DNA of 64,000 bases from Linnemannia elongata (lineage: Eukaryota; Mortierellomycota; Mortierellomycetes; Mortierellales; Mortierellaceae): assembly GCA_036320915.1 (NCBI GenBank), contig JAXBDG010000009.1:2294001-2358000 (forward strand), written 5' to 3'. Below the pieces are notes generated by a model. That model ran no database searches. It was not told where the DNA came from and was given only the letters and a program-made list of their open reading frames with translations. The position numbers were made by a program, and so were the translations under genes. How positions within the stretch are numbered: position 1 is the stretch's first letter; each line of letters opens with the position of its first letter. Of this stretch, positions 9,945 to 22,397 are shown in pieces.

Positions 9945-10530
9945 ATTAAGGGAATGGGAAAACCAAGGGGTTGGAAATGGCAAGACATGAAAAGATCAAA
10001 GAAAACATGAATGTACAACATCAACAGACAACGTCGGGGGACAACATTAAAGGACAACGCCAATGGACTAGGTCAAAGGACAGCAACAAGGGACAACCTT
10101 AAGGTATGACAAGGGACGCCGAAACATCAGGTGATGGTAGAACCGTCGCTTATGATTATTACTTTGACGCGATACCCACCATATTTGAAGTTAGAAACAC
10201 GCTCATTGGAGGGTGATCTTGACGAGGGATAATTAGCCTGTGGCAGACAAGCGTTCATAGCGACGTTGCCTTTTGATCCTTCGTTGTCGACTTTCTCTCC
10301 TCCCTGCAGGAGAATTCCAGGGTGCGTAATTGATGCTTTGTTCACTTATCTTTGAATTGTACCAAAGGGAGGTTAATTTCAACTCAGTTCACATTGTACC
10401 TGATTGGTCTGTGCGCACACGTTTAAACTTATGGACTTGAGGACGGGGTGAGTTCCAAGATGTCACATCCATCGACCTTAGCAAAAGCTCAAACGAACTT
10501 CTGAGTCAATCACCTTATTTGGCCACACTA
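9945..10530. repeat. Diverged interspersed repeat, copy 2
   Basis: Same orientation as copy 1 (500-1455), with the same landmark blocks in order. Between CTCCTCCCTGCAGGAGAATT (10293-10312) and the right block from about 10378 it lacks the roughly 450 bp Ser-rich segment of copy 1. It also carries a different arrangement of GGACAAC-like words at about 10030-10110. Outside the blocks, similarity fades near 9945 and 10530. No coding capacity or terminal inverted repeat was recognised. Confidence 0.75.
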
Positions 10531-11194
10531 CCACGGGAACACCAACACTCCCGTTGACAAGTACTGCCGCTCAAACACTCACACACAACCTCGTTAGACG
10601 GCCACACCGTTTATTAGAAGTTATCTAGGAACAGTGTCTTGATTTTGTATAGTACGAGAAAGGAGGAGAATAATGGACGTGAGATGAAAGACAGACGAGA
10701 CATAACGTAACAATGTATGTCAGTCAAAAAAGGAAGGAATAGCAGAGTATGGCATACTTTGTATGCGGCTGGAAAGTTCTGAAGAGTATATAAAGGACAG
10801 GGTGGTTGTGTCCATAGAGATCGATGGACGAAGTAGCTCTTAGCCATCAGCACCAGCATCAGCAGCAACCTGCTCCTCCACCAGCATGGTAGGATGCTGG
10901 TCGTATCCAAGAAAAGCATGGACAATTATGCCACAAGGGCCGAGGGAAAAATAGCTGACACCCTCGCTTGCCACGAAACAAATAATCTATCCAAGATTAG
11001 CTGCACGTGACCCATTGCCAGCAAAAGCAGCCTTTCTCCCTACATTTTTTTGATCTCCAAACATCAACCCCACCGCGCCACTCTTGCAGGAACCTCAAGC
11101 ATCAACTCAAGCCAAGTCAAACCAATCAGCCAGGACATCTACACAATCACACACCCAGGAACATCGCCTCAACAACCCAAGTTCAAAGGTCACA
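10531..11194. other. Intergenic and promoter of PRKRIP1
   Basis: A clear TATATAAA lies at about 10791-10798 on the + strand. A 22-codon ATG frame at 10824 (MDEVALSHQHQHQQQ...) follows it and then stops. Whether this is a short 5' exon, a uORF or chance is unresolved. The 60 bases before the PRKRIP1 ATG are C/A-rich, as at other starts in this window. Confidence 0.35.
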
Positions 11195-11963
11195 ATGTCG
11201 ACATCCAAGAAACACGCCCTCTCTGACGACGAATCATCGGAACCACGCGCACCTATAAAGCACCATCTCACGCCTCTGGAATTACAAAAGAAACAACTTG
11301 ACAAGCTGCTCGAGAAGATCGAAAAGCCCGTCCGGATCCCCGAAAGGCCCCAGGCAAAACCCATCAACCGCGAACCCAAGGACTATGTGAAGAATATTCA
11401 GGGTTCCAGTGCGGGTGCCGGAAGTGGAGATTTCCACGTGTATAGGGCCGGACGTAGGCGGGAGTATGCGCGGTTAAAGCAGATGGATGAGGAATCCAAA
11501 GAGGTATGGTTGAATGCTTCTTTATTTGTTGTTGTTGTTGTTGGGATTGTAATTGAGAGATTATTGTGGACAAGCAAGATCAGGGTCTCAAAGAATGCTT
11601 ATCAGAGGGTGGTCACATCGAACGCTCTAGGATCACGACCAAGAACCTTGGACTAGTTCAGATTCTTAATTGATCAAGTGCAAATACTCATAACTTCTAT
11701 GCTTTCATCCTCAATACACTCAATAGGAGCGGGAACAGCGCGAGTATGAAGAAAAGATCCAAGCAAAGAAGGCAGAGGACGAGGAAAAGACGGAAAAGAA
11801 TAGGAACAAGAGACAGCGGAGGAAGCAGCGGGCTAACAACAACAGACAGAACAAGAAACGCGCTGATGCTCGCTCTGACGACGAGGAGGAGGGAGGCTCA
11901 AACAAGGAGGACAAGGGCGGCAAACGATCTGACCAGGAGGGATCTGATAAGGAGGACCACTGA
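11195..11963 (+). CDS. PRKRIP1: PRKR-interacting protein 1 homolog (spliceosome-associated)
   Basis: Two exons, 11195-11503 and 11727-11963, joined in phase 0, give 181 aa. The core [21 protein letters not shown] followed by RRREYARLKQMDEE is the diagnostic family sequence ([26 protein letters not shown] in animals). The rest is a long charged helix (EEKIQAKKAEDEEKTEKN, KRQRRKQRA) and an acidic Ser/Asp tail, as expected. The family protein lies in catalytic spliceosomes, where its long helix contacts U2 snRNA and neighbouring proteins; in animals it is also reported to bind PKR. Nuclear action in splicing is therefore the likely role. The ATG at 11195 gives a natural start (MSTSKKHALSDDES); the upstream frame has no better Met context. 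The 223 bp intron has ordinary GTATGG and CAATAG ends. Confidence 0.92.
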
Positions 11964-12187
11964 TCCTTCTCGTCCAGTCTGAAATAAACGCCTTTGAAAA
12001 AACCAATTGATCAACTCTGTCCCCTAATTAAATTGATCAGTGCAATGTGCCTGGCTGGGACGCGCTTTTGTATTTGTTTACAATTTTTATTTTTGCCACT
12101 ATTTTGTTACTTCGCGTACCTCTTGCCTCTTTTCTTTCTTCCTCTTCTTCTTCCATCACAACCTCACACACATCCACCCGGCACGGC

Positions 12188-14194
12188 ATGTCAGCAACAT
12201 CATCACCTCTGAAGCGAGAAAGAGAAGAGTCTTCCGGAGCAATCTCCTCCGAAGACGACTTTTTCACCCCCGCATCCTCTGCTTCGCCCGCACCCTCCAA
12301 GAAACCAAAGTCACCATCTTCTTCCTCCACCCCCATCACCACTAACACAACAACTACCGCCGAGGAAACCATCACGAGTATAGTCAACAGGAGCGAACAG
12401 CTGGAAGCTATCTTCAAGAACCTGCGTCTCCGCCGTATCGTCAAGGAGAACCATTCTAGCGAAATCAACCAGATGGCGTTCTGTCTGGACCAGAGACATA
12501 ACAAAACCCCCTTTGGACTGGATCATGTCAAGGTCTTTGAGCAGCGCGGGGCTGTTAAGCGAGATCCATGGGATAACAGTAATATTCTTGGAACTACTGG
12601 TGGGCCACAGGTAAGACAACTCGTCATTGACAATGTTGATGTGTTGTGAAAGGACGACAATTTTGCTTTGTAAATCGAGACTGATCTAATTCTATGTGTT
12701 GGTGTTATAGGCAAATATTTATGATAACGAACATTGCGGAGATCACTTGGATATCATGTCGCACTTTTTGCTGGATCCCGTTGGCGAAGAAGGCGCAGAG
12801 GAACTCCCTGTAAGTAATACAGACAGCCAAGTAGTCATTTTGGACCAACGGTCAAAGAAGAGCAGGATGCTCATCTCACACATTATCGATCTCCATAGGA
12901 AATGTTGACATGTTGCTGGATTCATCAACCTCAGGATGCCATTCTTGCAACTGCTGGTACAGACAAAGTTATTCACGTCCTCAGTCTGTCAAGATCCAAG
13001 GAGCTCGTTCGCCTCACAGGACACAACCGTAAGTCGCAGCACCTCCTGTTTTCAATTACGGGGTAACGAGGATTGCTAGGCAACCCTATTAATAAGAATT
13101 GGATTTCTCATGATAGACACTATTACCGATATTCAGGCACATCCTTTCAACGATGACTATTTGCTCTCGGCGTCAAAGGACGGCAGCGTCCGTATGTGGA
13201 ACATTCTTACAGGAAAATGCTTACTCGTTTTTGAGATCAAAGCATCTGTCGTGGTAAGCTTAGGTTTACATACATCAAGGGATTGCGTCGTAGTTCCATG
13301 GAAGTAACCCAAAATCACTGACAGTCACTTACTATTTATAACTTTAGTGCTTCAACCCAAACACCGAAGGAAAGACGTTTTTGACAGGAGGCTACAACGG
13401 AGAGATCCGTGAATGGTCCATCCCCACATTGGACTCTGAGCCTGAGGAACCCATCGTCGTGTTGGCCAATGAGAGTCGGGTATTGCAATCTGGGCTTCAC
13501 TCTGCCAGGATAGGTGCGTTTTATAGGAAGGCAATAGCAGGATATGTTTGAGAATGGATGATACAGAGTAGTAAGGGCTAACACTATGTATATTGGAATG
13601 TGATTAGACTGCATCCGATTCGCAAAGGGCAAAGTCTTGTCGAAGTCTGTCAACGGAAAGGTCGAGTACTGGGATCCCGAGACTTTGGCCCAGATCCGCA
13701 CCTTCAACATCAAAAACACGGCCAGCAATCAGTGCCGATTCGACGTCAGGTACGATCAATGGCTGCTGTATTACGCCTGACCTGGATGGAATATGGCGAA
13801 ACCAGCAACAAATTCTGACTGTTTTTCTATATCAACTCTATGGCAATAGTATGGATGAGCTGTTCTTCTGCGTGGGCACAAGCAATGGATCGGTTTATAT
13901 TTACAACATCGATACAGGACGGACAGTGACAGAGCTGAAGCACCGTCGGTCAACAAAAGCCATCCGAACATGTATCTTTGCGCGCGACAGCAGGTAACTC
14001 TCATATTCAATTATTTTGCATGTAGTAGTCATGTCCGATTTACCTTGCCAAACGCTGATCTTTGTGTACTAATCGCCATTTCCATGCACACCAGGACTGT
14101 AATTTGCGCGGGAGAGGACTCATTCATCTGGAGATACGACTATGTGACGGACGAGACATTGAACGAGTGGGCCAACTGGAAGGCAGAGCCATAA
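12188..14194 (+). CDS. EED: Polycomb protein EED homolog (PRC2 WD40 subunit)
   Basis: Eight exons: 12188-12610, 12711-12809, 12899-13028, 13117-13253, 13348-13513, 13608-13749, 13850-13993, 14095-14194. All junctions are in phase; about 446 aa, close to human EED (441). After a Ser/Lys-rich N-tail (residues 1-60) come WD40 repeats: ITDIQAHPFNDDYLLSASKDGSVRMWNI, FLTGGYNGEIREW, DCIRFAKGKVLSKSVNGKVEYW and AIRTCIFARDSRTVICAGEDSFIWRYD. The last two are hallmark EED repeats (animal EED has LSKS followed by an SIWRWD-type end). EED binds trimethyl-lysine in an aromatic cage and activates the EZH2-type H3K27 methyltransferase. A PRC2 and H3K27me3 silencing system is therefore implied for this fungus, but no EZH2 or SUZ12 gene is in the window. 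Compact introns of 88-100 bp. A generic WD40 protein is the less likely alternative. Confidence 0.85.
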
Positions 14195-14364
14195 ACAGGA
14201 AACAAACGTTTTGTACTTTATCTTTTTTTTATCGCTTCTGCACTTCATAAACGCGACTCTATCAACATATCTGAAGGAACCATTATGTACAAAGTAAGAG
14301 AACAGGAGGGGTACTTGCACCAGGAAACGAAATAAGATGTTTACAGGATGTCCAAGTCGAACCC

Positions 14365-14799
14365 CTAACGATGACGGAACTCCTGGCGGATGAGATTTAG
14401 TTCCTCATACATGCATTCCGGCCGTTCACCAACGCTACGACACACAGACTTTATTACCCCATAATCTTCCGTCAGGTTCCGACGGGCTTTCACTTTAGTT
14501 GCAAGCTGACGCCAGACGGCCTTGCCTTGCTTCATCTGGGATGTTGTAGAGTTTAATGCAAGGGAACGGTTGATGACTGTTCCTCCTGCACTGAGGCGTG
14601 AAAACTTGTATCTACCCAGCCCCTGTTGCTGATAGTCCTGTTGATAGCGGTGGAGGAGGTCAGAGATAAATTCCCGGTCAGCGTTGCGTTGACCAGTATG
14701 GGAGACGGAAGAAGGCGTTGGAGAAGCACTGGCACTACACTTGATGTTGGTCTGGCGACGTTCTTCTTGATCGAGGGTCAGATGGCCAGAATGTAACAT
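14365..14799 (-). CDS. Conserved-looking hypothetical protein, 5' end uncertain
   Basis: An ATG at 14799 opens 144 codons (MLHSGHLTLDQEERRQTN...) to a TAG at 14365-14367. The composition is normal and non-repetitive: DREFISDLLHRYQQDYQQQG, GRYKFSRLSAGGTVINRSLA and a C-terminal CMYEELNLIRQEFRHR. I do not recognise the family. The frame stays open upstream as far as a TGA near 14840. A second frame just upstream (14735-14959, starting MPAINAINAAKPIG) looks coding-like but is out of phase, and no good intron joins the two. The gene may have another 5' exon or be frameshifted. It converges on EED: the two 3' ends are 170 bp apart. Confidence 0.5.
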   Translation of the reverse strand: MLHSGHLTLDQEERRQTNIKCSASASPTPSSVSHTGQRNADREFISDLLHRYQQDYQQQGLGRYKFSRLSAGGTVINRSLALNSTTSQMKQGKAVWRQLATKVKARRNLTEDYGVIKSVCRSVGERPECMYEELNLIRQEFRHR

Positions 14800-15715
14800 G
14801 TTCCAATAGACTTGTTGGGCTCGTTTTCATATATTTCGCCTTCCTCTTCGTCAACGTCTTGCAGAGGACGGAGGTAAGGCCTGTTGGAAAGGGAGGGGTG
14901 AGGGAGAAGGGCTCGGCTCCGATGGGCTTGGCAGCATTAATTGCATTAATTGCGGGCATGACAACACGCTCGATTATTGTGTCGTAGAGTTCATGGTTTG
15001 GTGATGTACAAGGAGGGTTTGGATTTGGGGAGTTTTGTGAATGTGTTCGGAGTGAAAGTACTTATGCCGATATTTATATATCCTTGGACGAGAAGAAGAG
15101 TAGTATCCACACGCACGGCCTTTTTCGTCAATGCATTGCTACTGAAGATGAAGTCGTGAAAAGACCGAGGGGGGAGAATCTAGACAGCAGAAAGCAAGGC
15201 GAGAAATGTCGAAAGGCTATTTACCACATGCATCGAAAGAGGCAGAGGGAGGTTTGACCACAACGGTTACTACCTCGTCCATATGTGAATGTGCTTAGTG
15301 CTTAGTAAAATTTACTACTACGGCTCCCAGACTACTGCCACAGCGATCTAACAGGATCAGCAAAAAACTAAGAAGGGAGACCAGCGCCACCAATTCCAAG
15401 ATGTTCCTGACCTGTAGATCTGATTGGGGATAGTTTGATCAAAAAATGATGTGTGATGAAAAGATCACTCACACAATTTAGATTTCCCACTCACTGATTA
15501 TCATCTGTGCTTCCACAAAATGCATAAAAGCCATTCGCACGGGTTTGATACCCCTCTTTTTTTTCCTTTCCTTTTTTACTCCTCCCCTCACATACGCACT
15601 CCTTCCTCATTCACACACACTCATTCACGCCTTTGTTTTGCAATTAGCATTCACATCGACTCCACTCCACTCTTCACACATACTGCACATATACCTGTAA
15701 ATACATACCATAAAA
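14800..15715. other. Intergenic, LYS12 promoter
   Basis: The left part may hold a 5' exon or 5' UTR of the minus-strand hypothetical gene (see 14735-14959). A T-rich/CA-rich pyrimidine stretch at 15545-15700 directly precedes the LYS12 ATG and looks like its 5' UTR. Nothing else recognised. Confidence 0.4.
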
Positions 15716-17443
<1,728 letters not shown>

Positions 17444-17722
17444 ATCCTCGTTTTTCCAGGTTTGGTCACGTAGATACATAACACATAGAATCCCATCTCT
17501 TTGCATAATACATTCCTTTTCATCCAATCCCTTTGTTCATAAATAAGTCATTCTTCATAGGCGCTTTCTTCAAGTACAGAACATGACCTAAAATACCGAC
17601 CCACCATAATATATCTAACGTTCATACGAGGTCCGTTTCATTCACAAACGTAATTTTGTTTGCATTTTCTGAAGGACGTATACAGAGCGACGAAATATCC
17701 GTATCGTGGTGTAGGGGTCTCA

Positions 17723-17977
17723 TTAGGCGTTGCGGATATAGTTTTCTATAATGAGTTCGTACATTTCACGCGTGTCAATGAGCTGAGTTAGCATAACATA
17801 TGCAAAGGAATTTGAAGTAAAAAGCGAAGCAAGAGACTATAGCGCATTTCTACAGCTCTTCGCCATATATGGTCTCAAACCCCCCAACTGCACATCCCTG
17901 AGGAAATGAGATCTTATACCCACAACGTCGCTGGTCATGGCCGTAATCAGGATGGAAACAGTAATGTCAGGGTCCAT
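17723..17977 (-). CDS. Possible tiny spliced ORF, unknown
   Basis: Two minus-strand blocks can be joined: 17977-17924 (MDPDITVSILITAMTSDV) and 17782-17723 (LIDTREMYELIIENYIRNA, stop TAA), using a GTGGGT donor and an ACTCAG acceptor preceded by a pyrimidine-containing tract. The product would be 37 aa, hydrophobic then amphipathic. The reading resembles a real C-terminal helix, but I recognise no family, and the exons could belong to a longer gene whose 5' part I cannot find. Reported only as a candidate. Confidence 0.22.
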
Positions 17978-20400
17978 ATTGGTAAACGCGGTAGTGATGG
18001 GGGGGGGGGATTGTGAGTGAGGAGAGCGGGCGATATGATGTCGTTTGTTCGATTGTTCTTCTGCTTACCGTTGAATGTGAGTGAGGAAGATAATAAATGA
18101 TTGAAATAAGATCCTGTTCTTTAGTGTGTATTTGTTAATGGTGAATATCCTCCCTCGTTATTCATCTCCTATGTACCGTTGTTGTTCATTCCTGATTTCC
18201 AACAATATGATCATACTTTCTTTATTTACTTTGTTACCATCCTGCCTTAGCTTCCTGAACATGTTTCCTGGAGAGGGAGAGGGAGAGAGAGTGAGAGCTT
18301 AGCGTCGCCTTTGGTTGCATGGCTCAAAAGAATTGCGAAAACGACCTTTCACGCCGTGTAAACAAATCCAAGATCGATCTTTGGCATGTTAGTGCCAAAA
18401 CATTATCTACGCCGTGCAAAATATGTAAGAAGTCACATTAGAGCCCAATTCACAGTGTCATTATGACCGGGGCCCGATTTTGCTCCATGGATCTCACTAG
18501 GTTTATATACGCGACGCATTTTTCAGTTCCTTCATCGTCACGATGTCTCTCTAAATAACCCCTTCAACTTCTCCTGTTCTACCCTTTGACTACATCTTTG
18601 TCCGCTTCAACGACCTCCCCTGCTGGTTTATTGACTCTTGAAACGACTAATCGACAAAGTTCGCAAAGAAAGAAGCACAACTGTAACCACGTCTCTTTAC
18701 CCTCACTGTTCAGTTTTCGACACATTCACTTTTTATCACATCCATTGTTGTAAGGGAAATGCATAAATGCTGCCATGTACCATGTCAATACTACGTAAGC
18801 CCAAAGTACCAAACAAAGTCCTTTAACCTAGCATACTTACCCACCGCAGCCATCCTCTCAGTCCAAACTCTTGTTGAAGCAGGAGCCAACACTTTTGATT
18901 TCTGCTGGAATAAAGTGCTATATGCTCTGGAATCGAATGGTGGTTATGGAGGAGCTTACCAGTGGTTTGGTACCGACACCATCTGTGAAGGTGCAGACCC
19001 CGTAAAAACACGATGATGCATGGAGCTGGTGCCAGCAATTTTGAGGAATGTATTAGCAGCTTTTTCATGTCTGATATAAAATATGATGTTATGAAGCAAA
19101 TGATCCTGTGGATCGTAGATGACTGCGACCTGAAGTGAATTAGTAAGGTTGCACTTGGATTTTTTCATCTCCATCCTTTGTCATGCTGTGTTTTCTTTCG
19201 TATTTTTACACGTTGTTACCCCATCTCTCTTTAGTTGCATCAGCATTATCATTAAAATCTCTATTTACCATTGTTTAGCGCCGGCTGTCATTCCTTCTTC
19301 CTTTAATCAAGTCGGACCTTCCCTCCATTCATCCTTTTGGAGGCCATCATCACCAATAGCCCCCACCAGCAACATTTTTTGACCTCCTTCTGTGCACTCC
19401 CAAAAAAAAAGGCAATACCTTGACGGAACCAAGGAGAAAGCCAAACGACAGAAGGGGTATTGCGATCTCTGTGTCTGCTGAGTCACTCCACTCTCGCCTT
19501 CGCGACTAAACTAGAGCTCATGTTCTTTATCTAGCGAACACTCAGTTAGACATCTACTGTCAGATCTGCTAAGCAAGGAAAACGTAGAGTAAACAAAGAG
19601 TGGAATCTGTAAGAAGTAAAGAAAGGAGTGAGGGAGATTTTTTTTGTCTTCGCCACGCGTGTCTGTCTTTTCGTGGGCTAAATGTGATAAGCCCATATGT
19701 AACATTCGTCTGCGCTTTTTTCTTTCACGATAGAAACGTTGGTAACTGTCACTAAGAGCTCAGAACACAAAAACACATGAGAGAGGAATTAGAGCCGACT
19801 CTTCCAGCCTCTATTAACTTGAGATATTGTCGAGACGGAAAACAGTAGTTCCCAGAATCACCAGTGGGTACTTTCTCTCTTTCTACCGCCACAACACAGG
19901 GCGGTGTCGAGAACGGAACATGTAGTTTCAAGAACTACCACGGCAGACATTTTTGACCTCTAATATGATATGCCTAGGCCGTGGCAGTGCGTATCTGCCA
20001 CACCTCAGGTGAGCTGAATATTTTGCACTGAGGCAAGGGAGCCTATGTCCGTCATGGAAGTGGTACCCCTTAAATTAAGCATGCGAAAACAAATCAAAGC
20101 GACGTTCTCTCTGAACCCCCCTTTGCATTGTCGTCCCCCCCTCCCCTTATTTTTTTCTCTTCACTCCGCTCATCACTTTGCACGCACTACAAAAAAAAAA
20201 CTCTCACATTCGGCTCATTAGATTCACTCTTCATCTCATTCCTCACACAGCCTTCGCTTCTATCTCTTCTCATTCTTTGTGTGTCTTACAATCACTCTTT
20301 GCTCACACCACTCACAGTTACATATTTAAACACTTACACATCGCTCATCTTTCACAAACATATACACGCTTCGTGTCTTGTCGCCATTACTTCCACAGCA
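17978..20400. other. Gene-poor 2.4 kb
   Basis: Short frames at 18759-19016 and 19011-19139 (+) have ordinary composition but no recognisable family, no clear splice partners and no signal peptide. A degenerate direct repeat lies at 19828-19947. The last 250 bases are C/T- and CA-rich, probably 5' UTR and promoter of the GCR1-like gene. No RNA gene recognised. Confidence 0.4.
19828..19947. repeat. Degenerate 43-bp direct repeat, two units
   Basis: Unit A at 19828-19870 and unit B at 19905-19947 share TGTCGAGAACGGAA-like text, then GTAGTT(T/C)C(A/C)AGAA, then an ACCA core, about 65-70% identical, with a 77-bp period. They lie 450-570 bp upstream of the GCR1-like start. They may be paired regulatory sites or decayed tandem DNA; the sequence does not decide. 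Confidence 0.4.
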
Positions 20401-22302
20401 ATGTCGGACAAGAAACCAACCGCAATGACCTACAAGAGACAAAAAACCGTGAGCGCGGCCATCGACATGATGACACCTTCCACCACTACTACAACCCTCA
20501 CCCCCACTGCTTCCCCTTCTCCTACAAGCACTACTGTCACTTCCTATCCCACAATAAGCACAACTCCCAGCACAACACCAAGTACAACACCTTCAAGCTT
20601 AACAAGCAAACCAACCGCAGAGGACTCGGTCATCGACCTCCTCAACACCCGCGTTGCCAACCAGAACAACGCTCTCCGCCTCCTCACCGAACAAGTCTTT
20701 GCGATGGCCACCCGCCTAGACGAGAACATTTCCCAGAACCGAGCCCGCCATGATGCCCTCGTCCTCCAATTCACCACCCAACTCGAGGACATGGATCGTC
20801 AACACCAGGCACAGATCGAGTCGATGTCGAGACAGTACCGGGCACATGTCGAGGATCTACAATGGCAATTGAATACTCAGAAGGATGATGCTGCCCAGAA
20901 TATGAGTATGATCCATCGAAGGCTTTATCGACTTGACCAGGACCGGAATTCGCACATGCTGACCTCCAGTGCCGACAGCAATGGCGACCATGGCGACAAC
21001 AGTTTGGAGGGAGCCAGCAATCACCACAACAACTCTGCGGTGCGTAGGCTGGATGTGTATGATGTTGAGCAGAGGCTTGACTATGGGTCTCGTCGGATGG
21101 ATGATCTGGAGGTGTTGGTGGATAATGTTGTGAGGCGCATGGGCCGAATGGAGGATGAAGAGAAGCTGGACATTGCACGGAGGAGTCAAGCACGAGACGA
21201 TTATTATGTACGAGAAAACGAGCTTATTGCCCGGCATGCGGATGAGGCGGTGGTAGGGCATATGGAGGTAGAGGAGGAGTTCATGGATGCCGTGGAGCAC
21301 TTTGCAACCGAGGACCAGAAGGAGGAACGCCATCATGTCAAGTACCACCGCGTCAACGAGACCACGAGGAAGCCTGTCAAGACACCGGTCAATGCCCCAG
21401 TCAAGGTATCACCCAAACCTCCAACCAAGGTGGCAGTCAAAGCGCAAGTCAGGACGCCACCTCCACTAATTCCCACGAGAAAGAACAAGGACAGGGGCAA
21501 GAGAAAGACCATAGACCATGAGAACTATGTGACCGTGAGCGACATCTCTGGGCCGGACTCGGATAACTACGACAACGACGACGACGATGAATACAAGGCA
21601 CTGTCGGATGATGACTACAAGGAAGAAGTGGAGGAGGAGTCGGGTGGCGAGCGGTGGGACATGGAAGGTCACGAGAGTGATGTTAGAGACAATGGACCTA
21701 GTTTTGAGGATGCTGGCGAGGATTATGAAGATGAAGGCGATGGTGGCGATTACACATTCGACTCGGATCAGCCACGCACCGCAATCTTCAGTGAACGGGC
21801 TTACAACGAGCTGCTAGACGAAGTCGCGACCCTGTACTACCAGCCCCCACCAGAGGAACTTGTTGGCCTTGAAAAGACCTGGCGTCTCCACACCGCCGTA
21901 TCGTCGTCACTGGAGGATCTCTGGCAGCGATGGGTGGTTTCGGAACCGGACCGGCCCTCTGTCTGGTGTGCGGCAGCGACGTTGGCTAAGCGGTGGCGGA
22001 AAAACTTCAACCTGACCGAGCAGAGCGCATACTACATCCAGCGGCGGATCATATCCAACGTGTTTAGGCACCTTCAAATCATGGGAAGGGAGGGGACGCT
22101 TGCAGAGCGTGTGGCCAAGGCAATGATGCTTGTCAAGAAGGAGATTGATGATGCGGGATCGTTGTACAAGTATTCGAGGCCACCAACCAAGAAGAGTAAA
22201 GGGTACGCGGGATCCTATGCCGCCATCATGGCTGCCAAGAAAAGGAAGACTAAGCCGCCAAAGAAGATACAACGTCGGTCTGAGCACCTGCCGAATAAAT
22301 AA
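20401..22302 (+). CDS. GCR1-like C-terminal-domain nuclear protein
   Basis: A single-exon ORF; the ATG at 20401 (MSDKKPTAMTYKRQKTV) is preferred over the upstream frame, which reads low-complexity leader. 633 aa. Order: basic N-end, Ser/Thr/Pro-rich linker (about 25-75), coiled coil (about 80-175), a second helix-rich part, a Lys/Pro-rich stretch with repeated PVK/PTK words (about 320-360), an acidic Asp/Glu/Tyr region (about 378-455), then a compact domain near residues 490-580 (SSSLEDLWQRWV, AKRWRKNFNLTEQSAYYIQR), and a Lys-rich tail suited to nuclear import. That domain resembles the GCR1_C DNA-binding fold (transcription activator of glycolytic genes in yeast), which is expanded in Mortierella-like fungi. 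Sequence-specific DNA binding is thus likely; targets are unknown. An Myb-like or transposon-derived DNA-binding domain is the alternative. Confidence 0.7.
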   Translation: MSDKKPTAMTYKRQKTVSAAIDMMTPSTTTTTLTPTASPSPTSTTVTSYPTISTTPSTTPSTTPSSLTSKPTAEDSVIDLLNTRVANQNNALRLLTEQVFAMATRLDENISQNRARHDALVLQFTTQLEDMDRQHQAQIESMSRQYRAHVEDLQWQLNTQKDDAAQNMSMIHRRLYRLDQDRNSHMLTSSADSNGDHGDNSLEGASNHHNNSAVRRLDVYDVEQRLDYGSRRMDDLEVLVDNVVRRMGRMEDEEKLDIARRSQARDDYYVRENELIARHADEAVVGHMEVEEEFMDAVEHFATEDQKEERHHVKYHRVNETTRKPVKTPVNAPVKVSPKPPTKVAVKAQVRTPPPLIPTRKNKDRGKRKTIDHENYVTVSDISGPDSDNYDNDDDDEYKALSDDDYKEEVEEESGGERWDMEGHESDVRDNGPSFEDAGEDYEDEGDGGDYTFDSDQPRTAIFSERAYNELLDEVATLYYQPPPEELVGLEKTWRLHTAVSSSLEDLWQRWVVSEPDRPSVWCAAATLAKRWRKNFNLTEQSAYYIQRRIISNVFRHLQIMGREGTLAERVAKAMMLVKKEIDDAGSLYKYSRPPTKKSKGYAGSYAAIMAAKKRKTKPPKKIQRRSEHLPNK

Positions 22303-22397
22303 ACGGAGCAGGAGAAGTATACAAAATTGCCTACTGATTATTGCTGCACGCGATCTTTACGCGGCCAGGCTTTTGATTTTGCACTATATTGATCTAC

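Noticed and set aside
18759..19016. 85-codon plus-strand ORF
   Set aside because: Ordinary composition, but opposed by equally long antisense ORFs, with no signal peptide, family or splice partner.
20128..20400. 91-codon N-terminal extension of the GCR1-like ORF
   Set aside because: Reads low-complexity C/T-rich leader DNA, begins next to homopolymers, and gives no signal or domain. The ATG at 20401 has a normal protein start.
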